Shown piece by piece: positions 36,439 to 46,400 of a stretch of DNA of 64,000 nucleotides. This DNA comes from Pseudomonas sp. CHM02 (GTDB lineage: Bacteria > Pseudomonadota > Gammaproteobacteria > Pseudomonadales > Pseudomonadaceae). A program made the position numbers and the translations under genes. The DNA lies in the NCBI RefSeq assembly GCF_000612585.1, contig NZ_JFCA01000029.1:1-64000 (forward strand), written 5' to 3'. Each line of letters begins with the position of its first letter. Position 1 is the first letter of the stretch. The notes beneath the pieces are model-generated. The model saw only the letters and a list, made by a program, of their open reading frames with translations. It was not told where the DNA came from and searched no databases.

Positions 36439-36936
36439 TTACTGGCGGCGGCGGAACAGCGGCAGTGGCTCGTCCGTTGCAGCCTGGTAGGTCACCGAGA
36501 AGTCCTTGAGGCTTTCCAGCGCTTCGTACGGGTCTTTGTCGGCGCGCAAGGCGAAGGCATCGAACCCGCAGCGGTGCAGGTAGAACAGTTGGTCGCGCAG
36601 CACATCGCCAATCGCGCGCAGCTCGCCTTTGTAGCCGTAGCGGTCACGCAGCAGGCGCGCGTTGGAGTAGTTGCGGCCGTCGGTGAAGGCCGGGAAGTTC
36701 AGGGCGATGACCTGGAAATGTGCCACGTCTTCACCGATTTCCTCGGCTTCTTCATCGGCGTCCAGCCACACGCCCAGGCCTCCGTCGCGGGCCTTCAGGG
36801 CGTGGCCGTGTTCGCGCCACAGGGCCAACGGCACGATCAGGTCGTCGCAGTTGGAGATGCCGTCGAAGCTCGCGTCCTTGGGCAGCAGGTGCCAGGTTTC
36901 GTCGACGACTTCGTTGTTCTTAATGATTCGCTGCAT
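36439..36936 (-). CDS. DUF934 protein linked to sulfite/nitrite reductase
   Basis: A 165-residue protein of the DUF934 family, which almost always follows cysI-type reductase genes. MQRIIKNNEVVDETWHLL opens it, and a central HFQVIALNFPAFTDGRNYSNARLLRDR stretch is typical. The ATG at 36936 has AGGAG upstream and lies inside the end of cysI (17-bp overlap). Such overlap suggests translational coupling. The molecular role is not established; an accessory role in sulfite reduction is the usual inference. Confidence 0.88.
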   Translation of the reverse strand: MQRIIKNNEVVDETWHLLPKDASFDGISNCDDLIVPLALWREHGHALKARDGGLGVWLDADEEAEEIGEDVAHFQVIALNFPAFTDGRNYSNARLLRDRYGYKGELRAIGDVLRDQLFYLHRCGFDAFALRADKDPYEALESLKDFSVTYQAATDEPLPLFRRRQ

Positions 36937-38578
36937 AGACGCGCTCCTTGAACAGGTCAATGCCGATACGCTGGTAGGTGTCGATGAAACGCTCATCTTC
37001 GGTGCGCTGTTCGATGTAGACGTCGATCAGCTTGCCGATCACCTCAGGCATGGCTTCCTGGGCGAAGGACGGGCCGAGGATCTTGCCCAGGCTCGCATCG
37101 CGGCTGGCGCTGCCACCCAGGGACACTTGGTAGAATTCTTCGCCTTTCTTGTCCACGCCCAGGATGCCGATATGGCCGACGTGGTGGTGACCACAGGCGT
37201 TCATGCAACCGGAAATGTTCAAGTCCAGCTCGCCAATATCGAACAGGTAGTCCAGGTCGTCGAAGCGGCGCTGGATCGATTCGGCGATCGGGATCGACTT
37301 GGCGTTGGCCAGGGAGCAGAAATCGCCGCCCGGGCAGCAGATGATGTCGGTCAGCAGGCCGATGTTCGGCGTGGCGAAACCGCCTTCGCGCAGCTCGCCC
37401 CACAGGGTGAACAGTTGGCTCTGCTCGACGTCCGCGAGAATGATGTTCTGCTCGTGGGAGGTGCGCAGTTGGCCGAAGCTGTAGCGCTCGGCCAGGTCGG
37501 CGACGGCGTCCAACTGCTTGTCGGTAATATCGCCCGGCGCGACGCCGGTCGGTTTCAGCGACAGGGTCACTGCCACGTAGCCCGGCTTCTTGTGCGCCAG
37601 GGTGTTGCGGGTGCGCCAGCGCGCAAAGCCTGGGTGCTGCTGGTCGAGTGCTGCCAGCTCGGCGTCCTGATGGGTCAGGGTCTTGTACTCAGGGTCGACG
37701 AAATGCTTGGCTACACGGTGCACTTCGGCTTCGGTCAGGGTGGTCTGGCCGCCGCGCAGGTGTTCCATCTCGGCGTCGACTTTCTGGGCGAAGACCTCAG
37801 GGGTCAGCGCCTTGACCAGGATCTTGATCCGGGCCTTGTACTTGTTGTCACGACGGCCGTAGCGGTTGTAGACCCGCAGGATCGCGTCGAGGTAGCTCAA
37901 CAGGTCCTGCCATGGCAGGAATTCGTTGATAAAGGCACCGACTACCGGCGTACGGCCAAGGCCGCCACCCACCAGTACACGGAAGCCCAGCTCGCCGGCC
38001 GCGTTGTGCACCGGCTCCAGGCCGATATCGTGCACTTCGATGGCCGCACGGTCCGAGGTCGAGCCATTGATGGCGATCTTGAACTTGCGCGGCAGGTAGG
38101 CGAATTCGGGGTGGAACGTGGTCCATTGGCGGACGATTTCGCACCAGGGGCGTGGGTCGATCAGTTCATCGGCGGCAACACCGGCGAATTGGTCGGTGGT
38201 CACGTTGCGCAGGCAGTTACCGCTGGTCTGAATGGCGTGCATCTGCACGGTGGCCAGTTCAGCCAGGATGTCCGGCACATCTTCCAGGGCCGGCCAGTTG
38301 AACTGTACGTTCTGGCGGGTGCTGATGTGGGCATAGCCCTTGTCGAAGTCACGGGCAATCTTGGCCATCATGCGCGTCTGGCGCGACGTCAGCTGGCCAT
38401 AAGGCACGGCCACCCGCAGCATCGGTGCAAAGCGCTGAACATAAAGGCCATTTTGCAGGCGCAGAGGGCGGAACTCTTCTTCGCTCAGTTCACCTGCTAG
38501 GTAGCGTCGGGTCTGATCACGGAACTGCTTGACGCGGTCCTCGATGATGCGCTGATCGTATTCGTCGTATACGTACAT
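36920..38578 (-). CDS. cysI: sulfite/nitrite reductase hemoprotein (CysI type)
   Basis: A 552-residue siroheme and [4Fe-4S] reductase for assimilatory sulfide production. The duplicated ferredoxin-like repeats are clear, and the cluster-ligand motifs are CCPGGDFCSLANAKS and NISGCMNACGHHHVGH. The N-terminal QRFAPMLRVAVPYGQLTSRQ is characteristic. The start at 38578 (MYVYDEYDQRII) fits Pseudomonas homologues. No flavoprotein CysJ gene is adjacent, so ferredoxin or another donor is expected. Confidence 0.9.
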   Translation of the reverse strand: MYVYDEYDQRIIEDRVKQFRDQTRRYLAGELSEEEFRPLRLQNGLYVQRFAPMLRVAVPYGQLTSRQTRMMAKIARDFDKGYAHISTRQNVQFNWPALEDVPDILAELATVQMHAIQTSGNCLRNVTTDQFAGVAADELIDPRPWCEIVRQWTTFHPEFAYLPRKFKIAINGSTSDRAAIEVHDIGLEPVHNAAGELGFRVLVGGGLGRTPVVGAFINEFLPWQDLLSYLDAILRVYNRYGRRDNKYKARIKILVKALTPEVFAQKVDAEMEHLRGGQTTLTEAEVHRVAKHFVDPEYKTLTHQDAELAALDQQHPGFARWRTRNTLAHKKPGYVAVTLSLKPTGVAPGDITDKQLDAVADLAERYSFGQLRTSHEQNIILADVEQSQLFTLWGELREGGFATPNIGLLTDIICCPGGDFCSLANAKSIPIAESIQRRFDDLDYLFDIGELDLNISGCMNACGHHHVGHIGILGVDKKGEEFYQVSLGGSASRDASLGKILGPSFAQEAMPEVIGKLIDVYIEQRTEDERFIDTYQRIGIDLFKERVYAANH

Positions 38579-38811
38579 ATAGGTCCTGTTCTCGGCAAAT
38601 CTGCGCGCACGGCCGCGCACTCCCAACGGAGCCGGCGCACGATACCAGTTTGCGTTTATGCGCAAAAGTGATGTTTGAGTATATGCAAATAACCAAATTG
38701 ACTAATGAGAACCGTTATCGCGATACCCACATTTGTCATGCGGGCAATCATCAACTTTACTGTGCTCGTGTCTTCGTGCAATCACCTATAAAACCGACAA
38801 GAGGCGATGCG

Positions 38812-38925
38812 ATGAGTAATCCGACAAAAGCCCGTAAACCCGACAGTACCGTGGACGCCTGGGCCATACTGTTCCTGATTATCCTGGTGGTAGGGACAGC
38901 GGTGTTCTGGGTCAGCCACCAATAA
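38812..38925 (+). CDS. 37-residue single-pass membrane miniprotein
   Basis: Starts at an ATG preceded by GAGG 7 bp upstream. The sequence begins MSNPTKARKPDSTVDAW and continues with a hydrophobic helix, AILFLIILVVGTAVFWV, before SHQ. It lies 235 bp from the divergent cysI gene. It is recognised as a likely real small gene by its ribosome site and codon bias; the function is unknown. Confidence 0.65.
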   Translation: MSNPTKARKPDSTVDAWAILFLIILVVGTAVFWVSHQ

Positions 38926-39000
38926 AGGCGGTCGATTGAGCCTCGATTGACTGTCGGATTGCCACTATCATGGCGTCCACTGTTCAAGGCTCGAATAACC

Positions 39001-40068
39001 ATGTTCAAGGTTCTGATTGCGTGTGTGTGGTTGCTGGGATCGACGGTCGGGGCGATGGCCCATGCCACGTCGGTGGTGTTTCTCAACCCGGGCACGTCCA
39101 CAGAAACCTTCTGGGTCAGCTACGCGCAACTCATGCAGGCCGCTGCCAAGGACCTCGGCCTGGATTTGCGCGTGCGTTATTCCGAGCGCGATGCCAACAA
39201 CACATTGGTACAGGCACGTGAGGCACTGCAAGGCAGCGAGCGGCCCGATTACCTGGTGCTGGTCAACGAGCAGTACGTTGCCCCGCAGATTCTGCGCATG
39301 GCCGAGGGCAGCGGGGTCAAGCTGCTGATCGTGAACAACGCGCTGACCCCTGACCAGGTGCAATTGCTGGGAACCCGCAGTGGCATTCAGTTGATCGGCA
39401 GCCTGGTAGCCGACGACGAAGAAGCTGGCTACCTGATGCTCAGCGACCTGTTGCGCCAGCACGGCCCGGTTGCGCCCGGCCAATCCCTCGACCTGTTGGC
39501 ATTTTCCGGCACCAAGACCACCCCGGTGGCGCAGTTGCGTGAGCGCGGCATGCGCCGGGCGCTGGCCGAGCATCCCGAGGTGCGCCTGCGCCAGTTGGTC
39601 TACGGCGAATGGAGCCGCCAGCGCGCATTCGAGCAAGCCACGCAACTGTTCAAGCGCTACCCGCAGACGGCGCTGGTGTGGTCGGCCAGCGATCAGATGG
39701 CGCTGGGTGCGATGCAGGCGCTGCAAGCCAGCGGGCGTGTAGCCGGCAAAGACGCCCTGTTCAGCGCGATCAACAGTTCGCCCGAGATCTTGCGGGCGCG
39801 CCTGGATGGCCGGCTGTCGACCCTGGTTGCCGGGCATTTCACGGTGGGCGGATGGGCCATGGTGCTGATCAATGATGATGCCAAGGGCGTGGACATTGGC
39901 GCACACGGCGGGCGTGACCGTCAGTTGGCGCTGTTCCAGTTGATCGATGCTGCCCAGGCGCAACGCTTGCTGGGGCCCATGTCACCGGTGGATTTCCGTG
40001 CGCTGTCGGCCGTGGGCAAGCCGGCTTCCTACCGTTACCCGTTCAGCCTGCAACTGCTGTTGCGTTAA
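39001..40068 (+). CDS. periplasmic binding protein (type 1 fold), ABC-transporter/sensor type
   Basis: A 355-residue protein with signal peptide MFKVLIACVWLLGSTVGAMA and a ribose-binding-protein-like type 1 fold. Segments LVLVNEQYVAPQILRMAEGSGVKLLIVNN and WSASDQMALGAMQALQASG are typical of sugar or autoinducer binding proteins. No ABC permease or ATPase genes are next to it, so it may serve a remote transporter or a membrane sensor. The start at 39001 is chosen for the signal peptide. Its stop shares TTAA with the convergent DUF2970 gene. Confidence 0.75.
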   Translation: MFKVLIACVWLLGSTVGAMAHATSVVFLNPGTSTETFWVSYAQLMQAAAKDLGLDLRVRYSERDANNTLVQAREALQGSERPDYLVLVNEQYVAPQILRMAEGSGVKLLIVNNALTPDQVQLLGTRSGIQLIGSLVADDEEAGYLMLSDLLRQHGPVAPGQSLDLLAFSGTKTTPVAQLRERGMRRALAEHPEVRLRQLVYGEWSRQRAFEQATQLFKRYPQTALVWSASDQMALGAMQALQASGRVAGKDALFSAINSSPEILRARLDGRLSTLVAGHFTVGGWAMVLINDDAKGVDIGAHGGRDRQLALFQLIDAAQAQRLLGPMSPVDFRALSAVGKPASYRYPFSLQLLLR

Positions 40069-40280
40069 ACACCGGCCAGGTGCAGCACCAACTGGACGAT
40101 GCCGAACAGCGTCAGGGCAAACACCGCCGTGAACAGAATGCCCAGCACTACAAAGTGGCTGGGCTTGCCGTGGGCAAAGTCCCGGGCGCGGTTCTTGCCG
40201 CTTTGCACGCCGAATGCCGCAGCCATGACGCTGTGCAGCATTTGCCAGAAGCTCGGTGGCTTATTGTCTGAATCGTCCAT
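40065..40280 (-). CDS. DUF2970 small membrane protein
   Basis: A 71-residue protein, MDDSDNKPPSFWQMLHSVMAAAFGVQSGKNRARDF then a C-terminal transmembrane helix (HFVVLGILFTAVFALTLFGIV), which is the DUF2970 pattern. GAGGG precedes the ATG. Its molecular function is unknown. It ends in a shared TTAA with the plus-strand binding-protein gene. Confidence 0.85.
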   Translation of the reverse strand: MDDSDNKPPSFWQMLHSVMAAAFGVQSGKNRARDFAHGKPSHFVVLGILFTAVFALTLFGIVQLVLHLAGV

Positions 40281-40415
40281 GGTGCCCTCACGCGGTCAGA
40301 TGAACTTACTCTGATCACAGGGTAGTCAACTTTGCCGCGCCTCGAATATTTGCTTACCGCCGATGCGCCCGCTGGCTTTGGTGTGATGGTCGCTCCATTC
40401 TTGAGGAGCAATACC

Positions 40416-43400
40416 ATGTCCGATACCCTCCCTGCGTCTTCCGCTGTGGCGAAACCGCCCCCTGCCAGCGCAAGCATCCACAATAAGCTCCTCGAAAAGG
40501 CTGTTCCGCCATGGCTGACCGGCGCGGCGCCCGCGAGCCTCCAGGCGCTGAAAGCTGCTTCGACGGTCCAACCTGACTGGCACCGGAACGCCACGCCAGC
40601 CGAGCGCAAGGCATTGAGCGCGGTGACCATCGCCAGCGTGCTGTCCCAGGCGGCGCTGAATACAGCCATGTTGGATTTCAAGGACGTCAACGCCTTTGCC
40701 AGGCCATTGCTGGTCAAGGCGCTCAAGGATCGATTCAACCTCACGCTGGATGTCGACAAAACCTTTCTACGCCTGAACAAACCACTGGAAGCGACCATTT
40801 TCAATATCCGGGTCTCAACGTTTGAAGTGTTGAAACTGCCGTTGTTGCAAGCGGTGTTGCATAACTTCGAGGCCTCCGAATGTGAGCCCGGCGCGTTTGA
40901 TTCGTCGTCGGGTTTTGTGGTCGAAACCGCGGTAAAGGGCGTGTTCGAAGCGGTGGACACCACGCTGACCGTGAGGCAGTTCACTCAATTGTGTCGCTCG
41001 CTGGATATCGGCGCGCAGTACCAGGTTTATCTCAAGGGGTATTTTCGTCCTGCGGACGGCGTGGCTGAACAGGCGCTTCGAAGCACCTTCATCACGGCCC
41101 AGAAAGATGCCCTGCGCGTAGCCGCTGAGCGGGCCTTGCTGAAAAAAGACATCAGCCTCAACGACTACACCATGATCCTGAGTGTGATCAACGGTGAAGT
41201 TCATCCGCAGCTGGACGGCAGGCCCGTGTGGTTTCAAGACATGGGCGTGATGAAAAAGTACAGGCTGACAGGTTGTGTGGCCTTCGTCATTTGCGAGAAG
41301 TATCGCTACACCGAAGACCTTATCGTGTACGTGCCCAATGATCCGGAGCATCCACTCAAACGCTACACCTATGCGCAAATGAAAGCCGAGCTCAAGCGTC
41401 AGTTCACCGCGTGCGACGTGTCGTCATCCGCGAATGGCGGCGTGAATACTTACCAGCGGTTCTTCAGCCAGTTTGTGGCCTATGCCGATCGCCCTGGTTA
41501 TTTCAGCGAGTTCACTGAAGACGCACCGGACACACCGTTCAGCCAGAAGGTGGGCGCGTATGCGCCGATTTTCAATGGGCTGTGGCGGGCGCTGAACCCG
41601 CTGGGAGGGTTCAAGGAGCTGCCACCGGCGAAGCAGCCCGAACAGGTCGCCACCGTCGATCCGTTTACGGACGTCTCGACGATGCTCCGGCAAGGGACAG
41701 ACATCTGGACCCCAAACGTCGACCTGTGGGGCTACCTGTACGATCGCCATCGCGATCAGATCATCGCCGATGCCGCCAGCCATGCAGTGCCTACGGCCGA
41801 TGTCGACGCGCGGGTGCGTTCGAGGAAACTGGCTTCGCTGTTGAATATCGGCATGCTGGTGTTGAACGGTATATCGATGTTCATCCCCGGTCTGGGCGAG
41901 GCCATGATGGTGGTGATGGCTGGCCAACTGCTGCATGAGGCATTTGAAGGGGCGATAGAGTGGAGTGAAGGCGATCGCAGAGCAGCCAAGGCGCACCTGA
42001 TCGATATAGCGGAAAACCTGGCCATGCTGGCGGTGATGGTCGGCATCGGCAAAGCCTTTGGCGCGTTGGCGGCGGTCAAGCCCGAGCCGGTCATCGAGGG
42101 CCTGGAGCGCGTCACGTTGCCCAATGGCAAGGTGCGCCTGTGGAAGCCCGACCTCACAGCCTATGAAAGCAATGTGCAGATAAATGCTGCGCTCAAGCCC
42201 AACGCGTTTGGTGAGTATGACGTCGATGGCAAAAGCTATATTCGCCTGGGCGCCAAAATGTACGAAAAGCGGTTCGATCCCCAGCTCAAACAGTGGCGGT
42301 TGGTACACCGCTCCGACCCGGACGCTTACCAGCCGATATTGAAACACTACCGCAACGGTACCTGGCGTCACACCCTGGAGCGGCCGTTGGCGTGGGACCG
42401 CGCAACCCTGCTGCGGCGTTTGGGGCCACCCTTTGAAACGTTCTCGGATGCGCAACTGGAGCAGCTCGTCGAGGCCAGTGGGGTCAGCGACGATGCCTTG
42501 CGTAAACTGCACATTGACGATCAATCCCCGCCGCCGCAGTTGTTGGAGATGGCGCGTTTGCTTGAGGTCGACCGGCAAACGGAGGCGGTGATCGGGCAAG
42601 TTCGCAAGGGCGCGTGCGTGAACGGTTATTGCCAACTGATGGTGCCGTTTGCAGTGGAGCTGCCGAACTGGCCGGCTGGGGAGGTCATCGAGGTGTTCAG
42701 CGGTCCGGAACCCTGGGGGCGGTCCGTGCGATTTGGCCCGGACGCCGCTACCGGCAGTGCGAGGCCCACGATCAAGATCACCCAGGCGCAAGTGGATGCA
42801 GGGAAGCTGCCGGAGCACATCGTGGCCGCCCTCGACGAAGAAGACCTCACGCAACTGCTGGGCAGCGAAAGCACTTGGGCAGGTGCCGATCGTGTGCAAT
42901 TGCTGCGGGACCGTCTGGCCGACCAGGCGCAGTTGCGGAAAAAAGCCCTGTTCGACAACCTGCTGAGCCGACAGACGCAGCCCGATGCCGACGTCCAGGC
43001 ACTTCAACGCGGTTTTCCATCGCTGTCGCCGGAAGCCGCACAGCACGTGCTGGGCGATGCCAGCGCCGCCGATCTGAGCCGGTTGCGCACGACCGGGCGC
43101 ATTCCTTTGTCCCTGGCCAAGGCCATTCGCGTGCACCTTCATCAGAGCAGCCTGAGTCGGGCGCTGGCTGGCTTGTCCGTGGAGAACCTGGCGTCCCCGG
43201 CCAGTGACCGACTGGCGCTGCACACCCTGGAGCGGTTACCCGGATGGTCGGCGGACACTCGCGTTGAAGTGCGTTCACTGGGGATCCGCGGCCCGCTGGT
43301 AGACAGTATCGGCAGCGACCAAGCGTCGACGCGCTATTACCTGATCAAGCGTGACGATTACATGCGCGCCATGGATGCCGAAGGCAAGGCATTGAACAGC

Positions 43401-46400
43401 GTGCCCAAGTTCGGCCACAACCTGTTCGAGTCGCTGCTGGAAGTGCTGCCCGAGCCCTGGCGGCGTTCATTGCAGGACAACCCGAGTCAAGCCTTGCAAA
43501 AGCAGGTGACGGACTACGCGTACAGTCACCGCGATGAAATGTCGCGAATCCTCGCTCGCGATGCGCTCCCATCGGGCGCCGGGCGCTTGTTGCGTCGCCC
43601 CTCCGGCGGGTTCGGCTACGCGGCCAGTGGGGATGTGGCGGGTTTTGCCGATGAACCGTTGATCGCCAGGGTGCGGGATATTTGCCCTCTCTTCACTGAC
43701 CAGCAGGCCCTGGCGTTCATCAGGGACAGGCGGCTTGCGGGCGATACCGACCAACAGGTGTTTCACATGTTGCAAAACCGCAAGCGGGAACTGGAGGGCC
43801 TGACGGCGGCACTGGACGCTTGGGTTGATGGGGGGGCACCAGCATTACCGTTTCCTCTGCGCGAAGCCTGGCCAAGCCGGCGTCGTTTTGCCGAGCGCAT
43901 CATTTTTCACTGGAGAATGGGTTTCTACCGCGGTACGGCACCTGAACGGGTACTGGATCTGTTGGGGTGCGATGCCTTGCCGCCGTGGGTTGCCGATTTC
44001 TCCCATGTGAGTAAGGTTCGCATAAGTGCCCAGCAATTGAATCCCGCGTTGCGACAGCGGTTTTCTGCGCTGAGAAGCCTTGATATTTATATCGATTCCG
44101 TCGGAGATATGCCTGCGCTGGCCGATGAGCTGCCGACGTGGAACGGGATTCGCGAACTCAGCCTCGAACTGCAACCAGTACTAGGGCGCTATTCGCCGGC
44201 GCTGACCCAAGCGGTCCAGGGGATGACCCAACTGGAGCGGTTGCGCTTGACCGGTAGTATTCCTGCGCTGGACTACAGTGCACTGACACGTTTGCGTACC
44301 TTGTCGCTGGCCGGAAATCTGAGCGAATGGCCGACAGGGCTCATGGCGCTCGATGAGCTTGAGTCGTTGGATCTCACCGGCGTGAACATTCGCTCACTCC
44401 CCGACGCACTCTTCAGCGGACATGAGCGCTTATGGCGCGGCTTGCGCTTGAACCTGGAGGCGCTGGCCCCCCGTTCGTTCATGAGGGCGTTTGAGTATGT
44501 GCATGAAAACCCGGCCCATCTGGTGGATGAGCCGCGGATGGTGGAAGGGTACTGCCGCGGTCGCCTGGCTGTATTGGTGCCGCAGGATCCGGCATTCGCA
44601 GCGAATGCCCTGGCCGTGTTCGGGCAAGACGGGCTGACGAGCCGGGCGTTACTGGATAAGGTCGGGGCATTGCACGAAGAATATCGCGCCTGGGACGCAC
44701 CGTTGGTGGCGTGGCAAGGACGCGTAGGGGCGCGAGTCGAGGGTGAGCAAATGCCCACGTCTCACCGCCAGGTGCTCGCAGACAGGATCCGTGAGTGTTG
44801 GCGCGACGCGCTGGCTGCGCGCTACGCCCCCAATGAGCCGGTGGCCGGCCCGTCCCGAGGTGCCAGAGAGGTACCGCGCAATACGTTGGACCTGACGGGC
44901 TACGACTCTCCAGGAGATCTACCTGCATTGGGCAATACGGTCTTCCCTCAAATACGTCGGCTGAACCTGTCAGGTGCAAAGCTTGCCGCAACGGGAGTGG
45001 ACGAGTTTCTGAGCCGGTTTCCTCAACTGCGTGAACTCAACCTGCATAACAACCGGTTGACTGAATTGCCTCAAGCCCTGGAGACGCTGGGGCAACTCAC
45101 TGAGCTGAACCTGTCTTACAACCAAATCACGATCACTGCTGCGACCCAGGCGCGCCTGAGTCGCTTGACCGCCCTGCAGAGGCTGGACCTGTCGAATAAC
45201 CGTGTCGGCAGCCTGAACGTGACATCACTGGCGGACTTGAGGTCGCTGAATCTGGGCAGCACCCAGACCCGGGAATGGCCCGACGGGGTGCTGACGTTAA
45301 CCCAGCTGGGTTTCCTGGACCTGAGCCACAGCGGTATCACAAGCATTCCCGATGCCGTGCTGACAGCGCGCAACGTTCTGCTGGCGGGTACCTCGTTGAA
45401 AGGGTGCCAGTTAACCCCGCAGGCGATCGCCACGGCCCAGGCATTCGCTCACCGTACGCGCCCCGGAACGCCATTGGCGACTATGTTCATGCGGCCGTTC
45501 GGGATCGAAAGAGAGGTGCTGGCCGCCGGAAGAACCGGAGGTGATCCCATGTTCTTCCCCGCGGAGGTTTCGGAACAGCCGGACCTGTTATTTGACCAGC
45601 CCACGTACCTGGACGACACGCGTAAACCCCCGACCTTCGTCGAACGCTTGCAACGTCTGGATCCACAACTGGGCTTGGCCCGTGCCGTCGAATACATAGA
45701 CACATGGCTTGCCGACGGCGTGGGTGCAATTGAAATCGAGAACGCCCTGACCCAGTGGCAGGCGCAGCACACCCAACTGATCGAGGGTTTGAATCGTTGG
45801 ATCGATGTACCCGCCTTCCGCGAGGGTGATGTGTGGGTGAGCGCGACCGACCGCCGTCGCGCCGCCGAGCGATTGCTGGCGTGTTGGCGAGAAACCCTGC
45901 GCCATGTGCACGTGAATGTGGGCGCCGCCCGTGACTATTCCGTTGATTTGAGCGGGCTGGTCCTCGGCGATCTGCCGGCGCTGCCGGTTACCTTCCCGCA
46001 TGTTGGTGCCCTGGACCTGAGCGGTGTCAGGCTCAGCCTCGCTTCGGATCCGTTCCTGCTCGCCTTCCCGCGCCTCAATCGCCTGAGTCTCAATGCCAAC
46101 AGGATGGGCGCATTGCCCGATGCCGTTACGCAGTGTGCAGAACTTACCCGCCTGGCGCTCGCCGATAATGCACTGTCGGCCAACGTGCCGTTGCAACACC
46201 AATTGCTTACCTTGCCCCAGCTGCAAGTATTGGACCTGAGGGGCAATAGCCTGGATACGTTTGACGTGACCGGTCTTGATCGCCTGCAAAGCCTGGACGT
46301 GAGTGACAATCGGTTGTCCGAATTTCCAACGGGCGTGCTGGAGGCGCCTGCACTCACCACCCTGAATCTGCGTAATAACTACCCGATCGAGGTCATCCCT

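Noticed and set aside
40281..40415. Type III-type regulatory box upstream of the giant gene
   Set aside because: No hrp-box (GGAACC-N15/16-CCACNNA) is present, and no typical chaperone gene follows.
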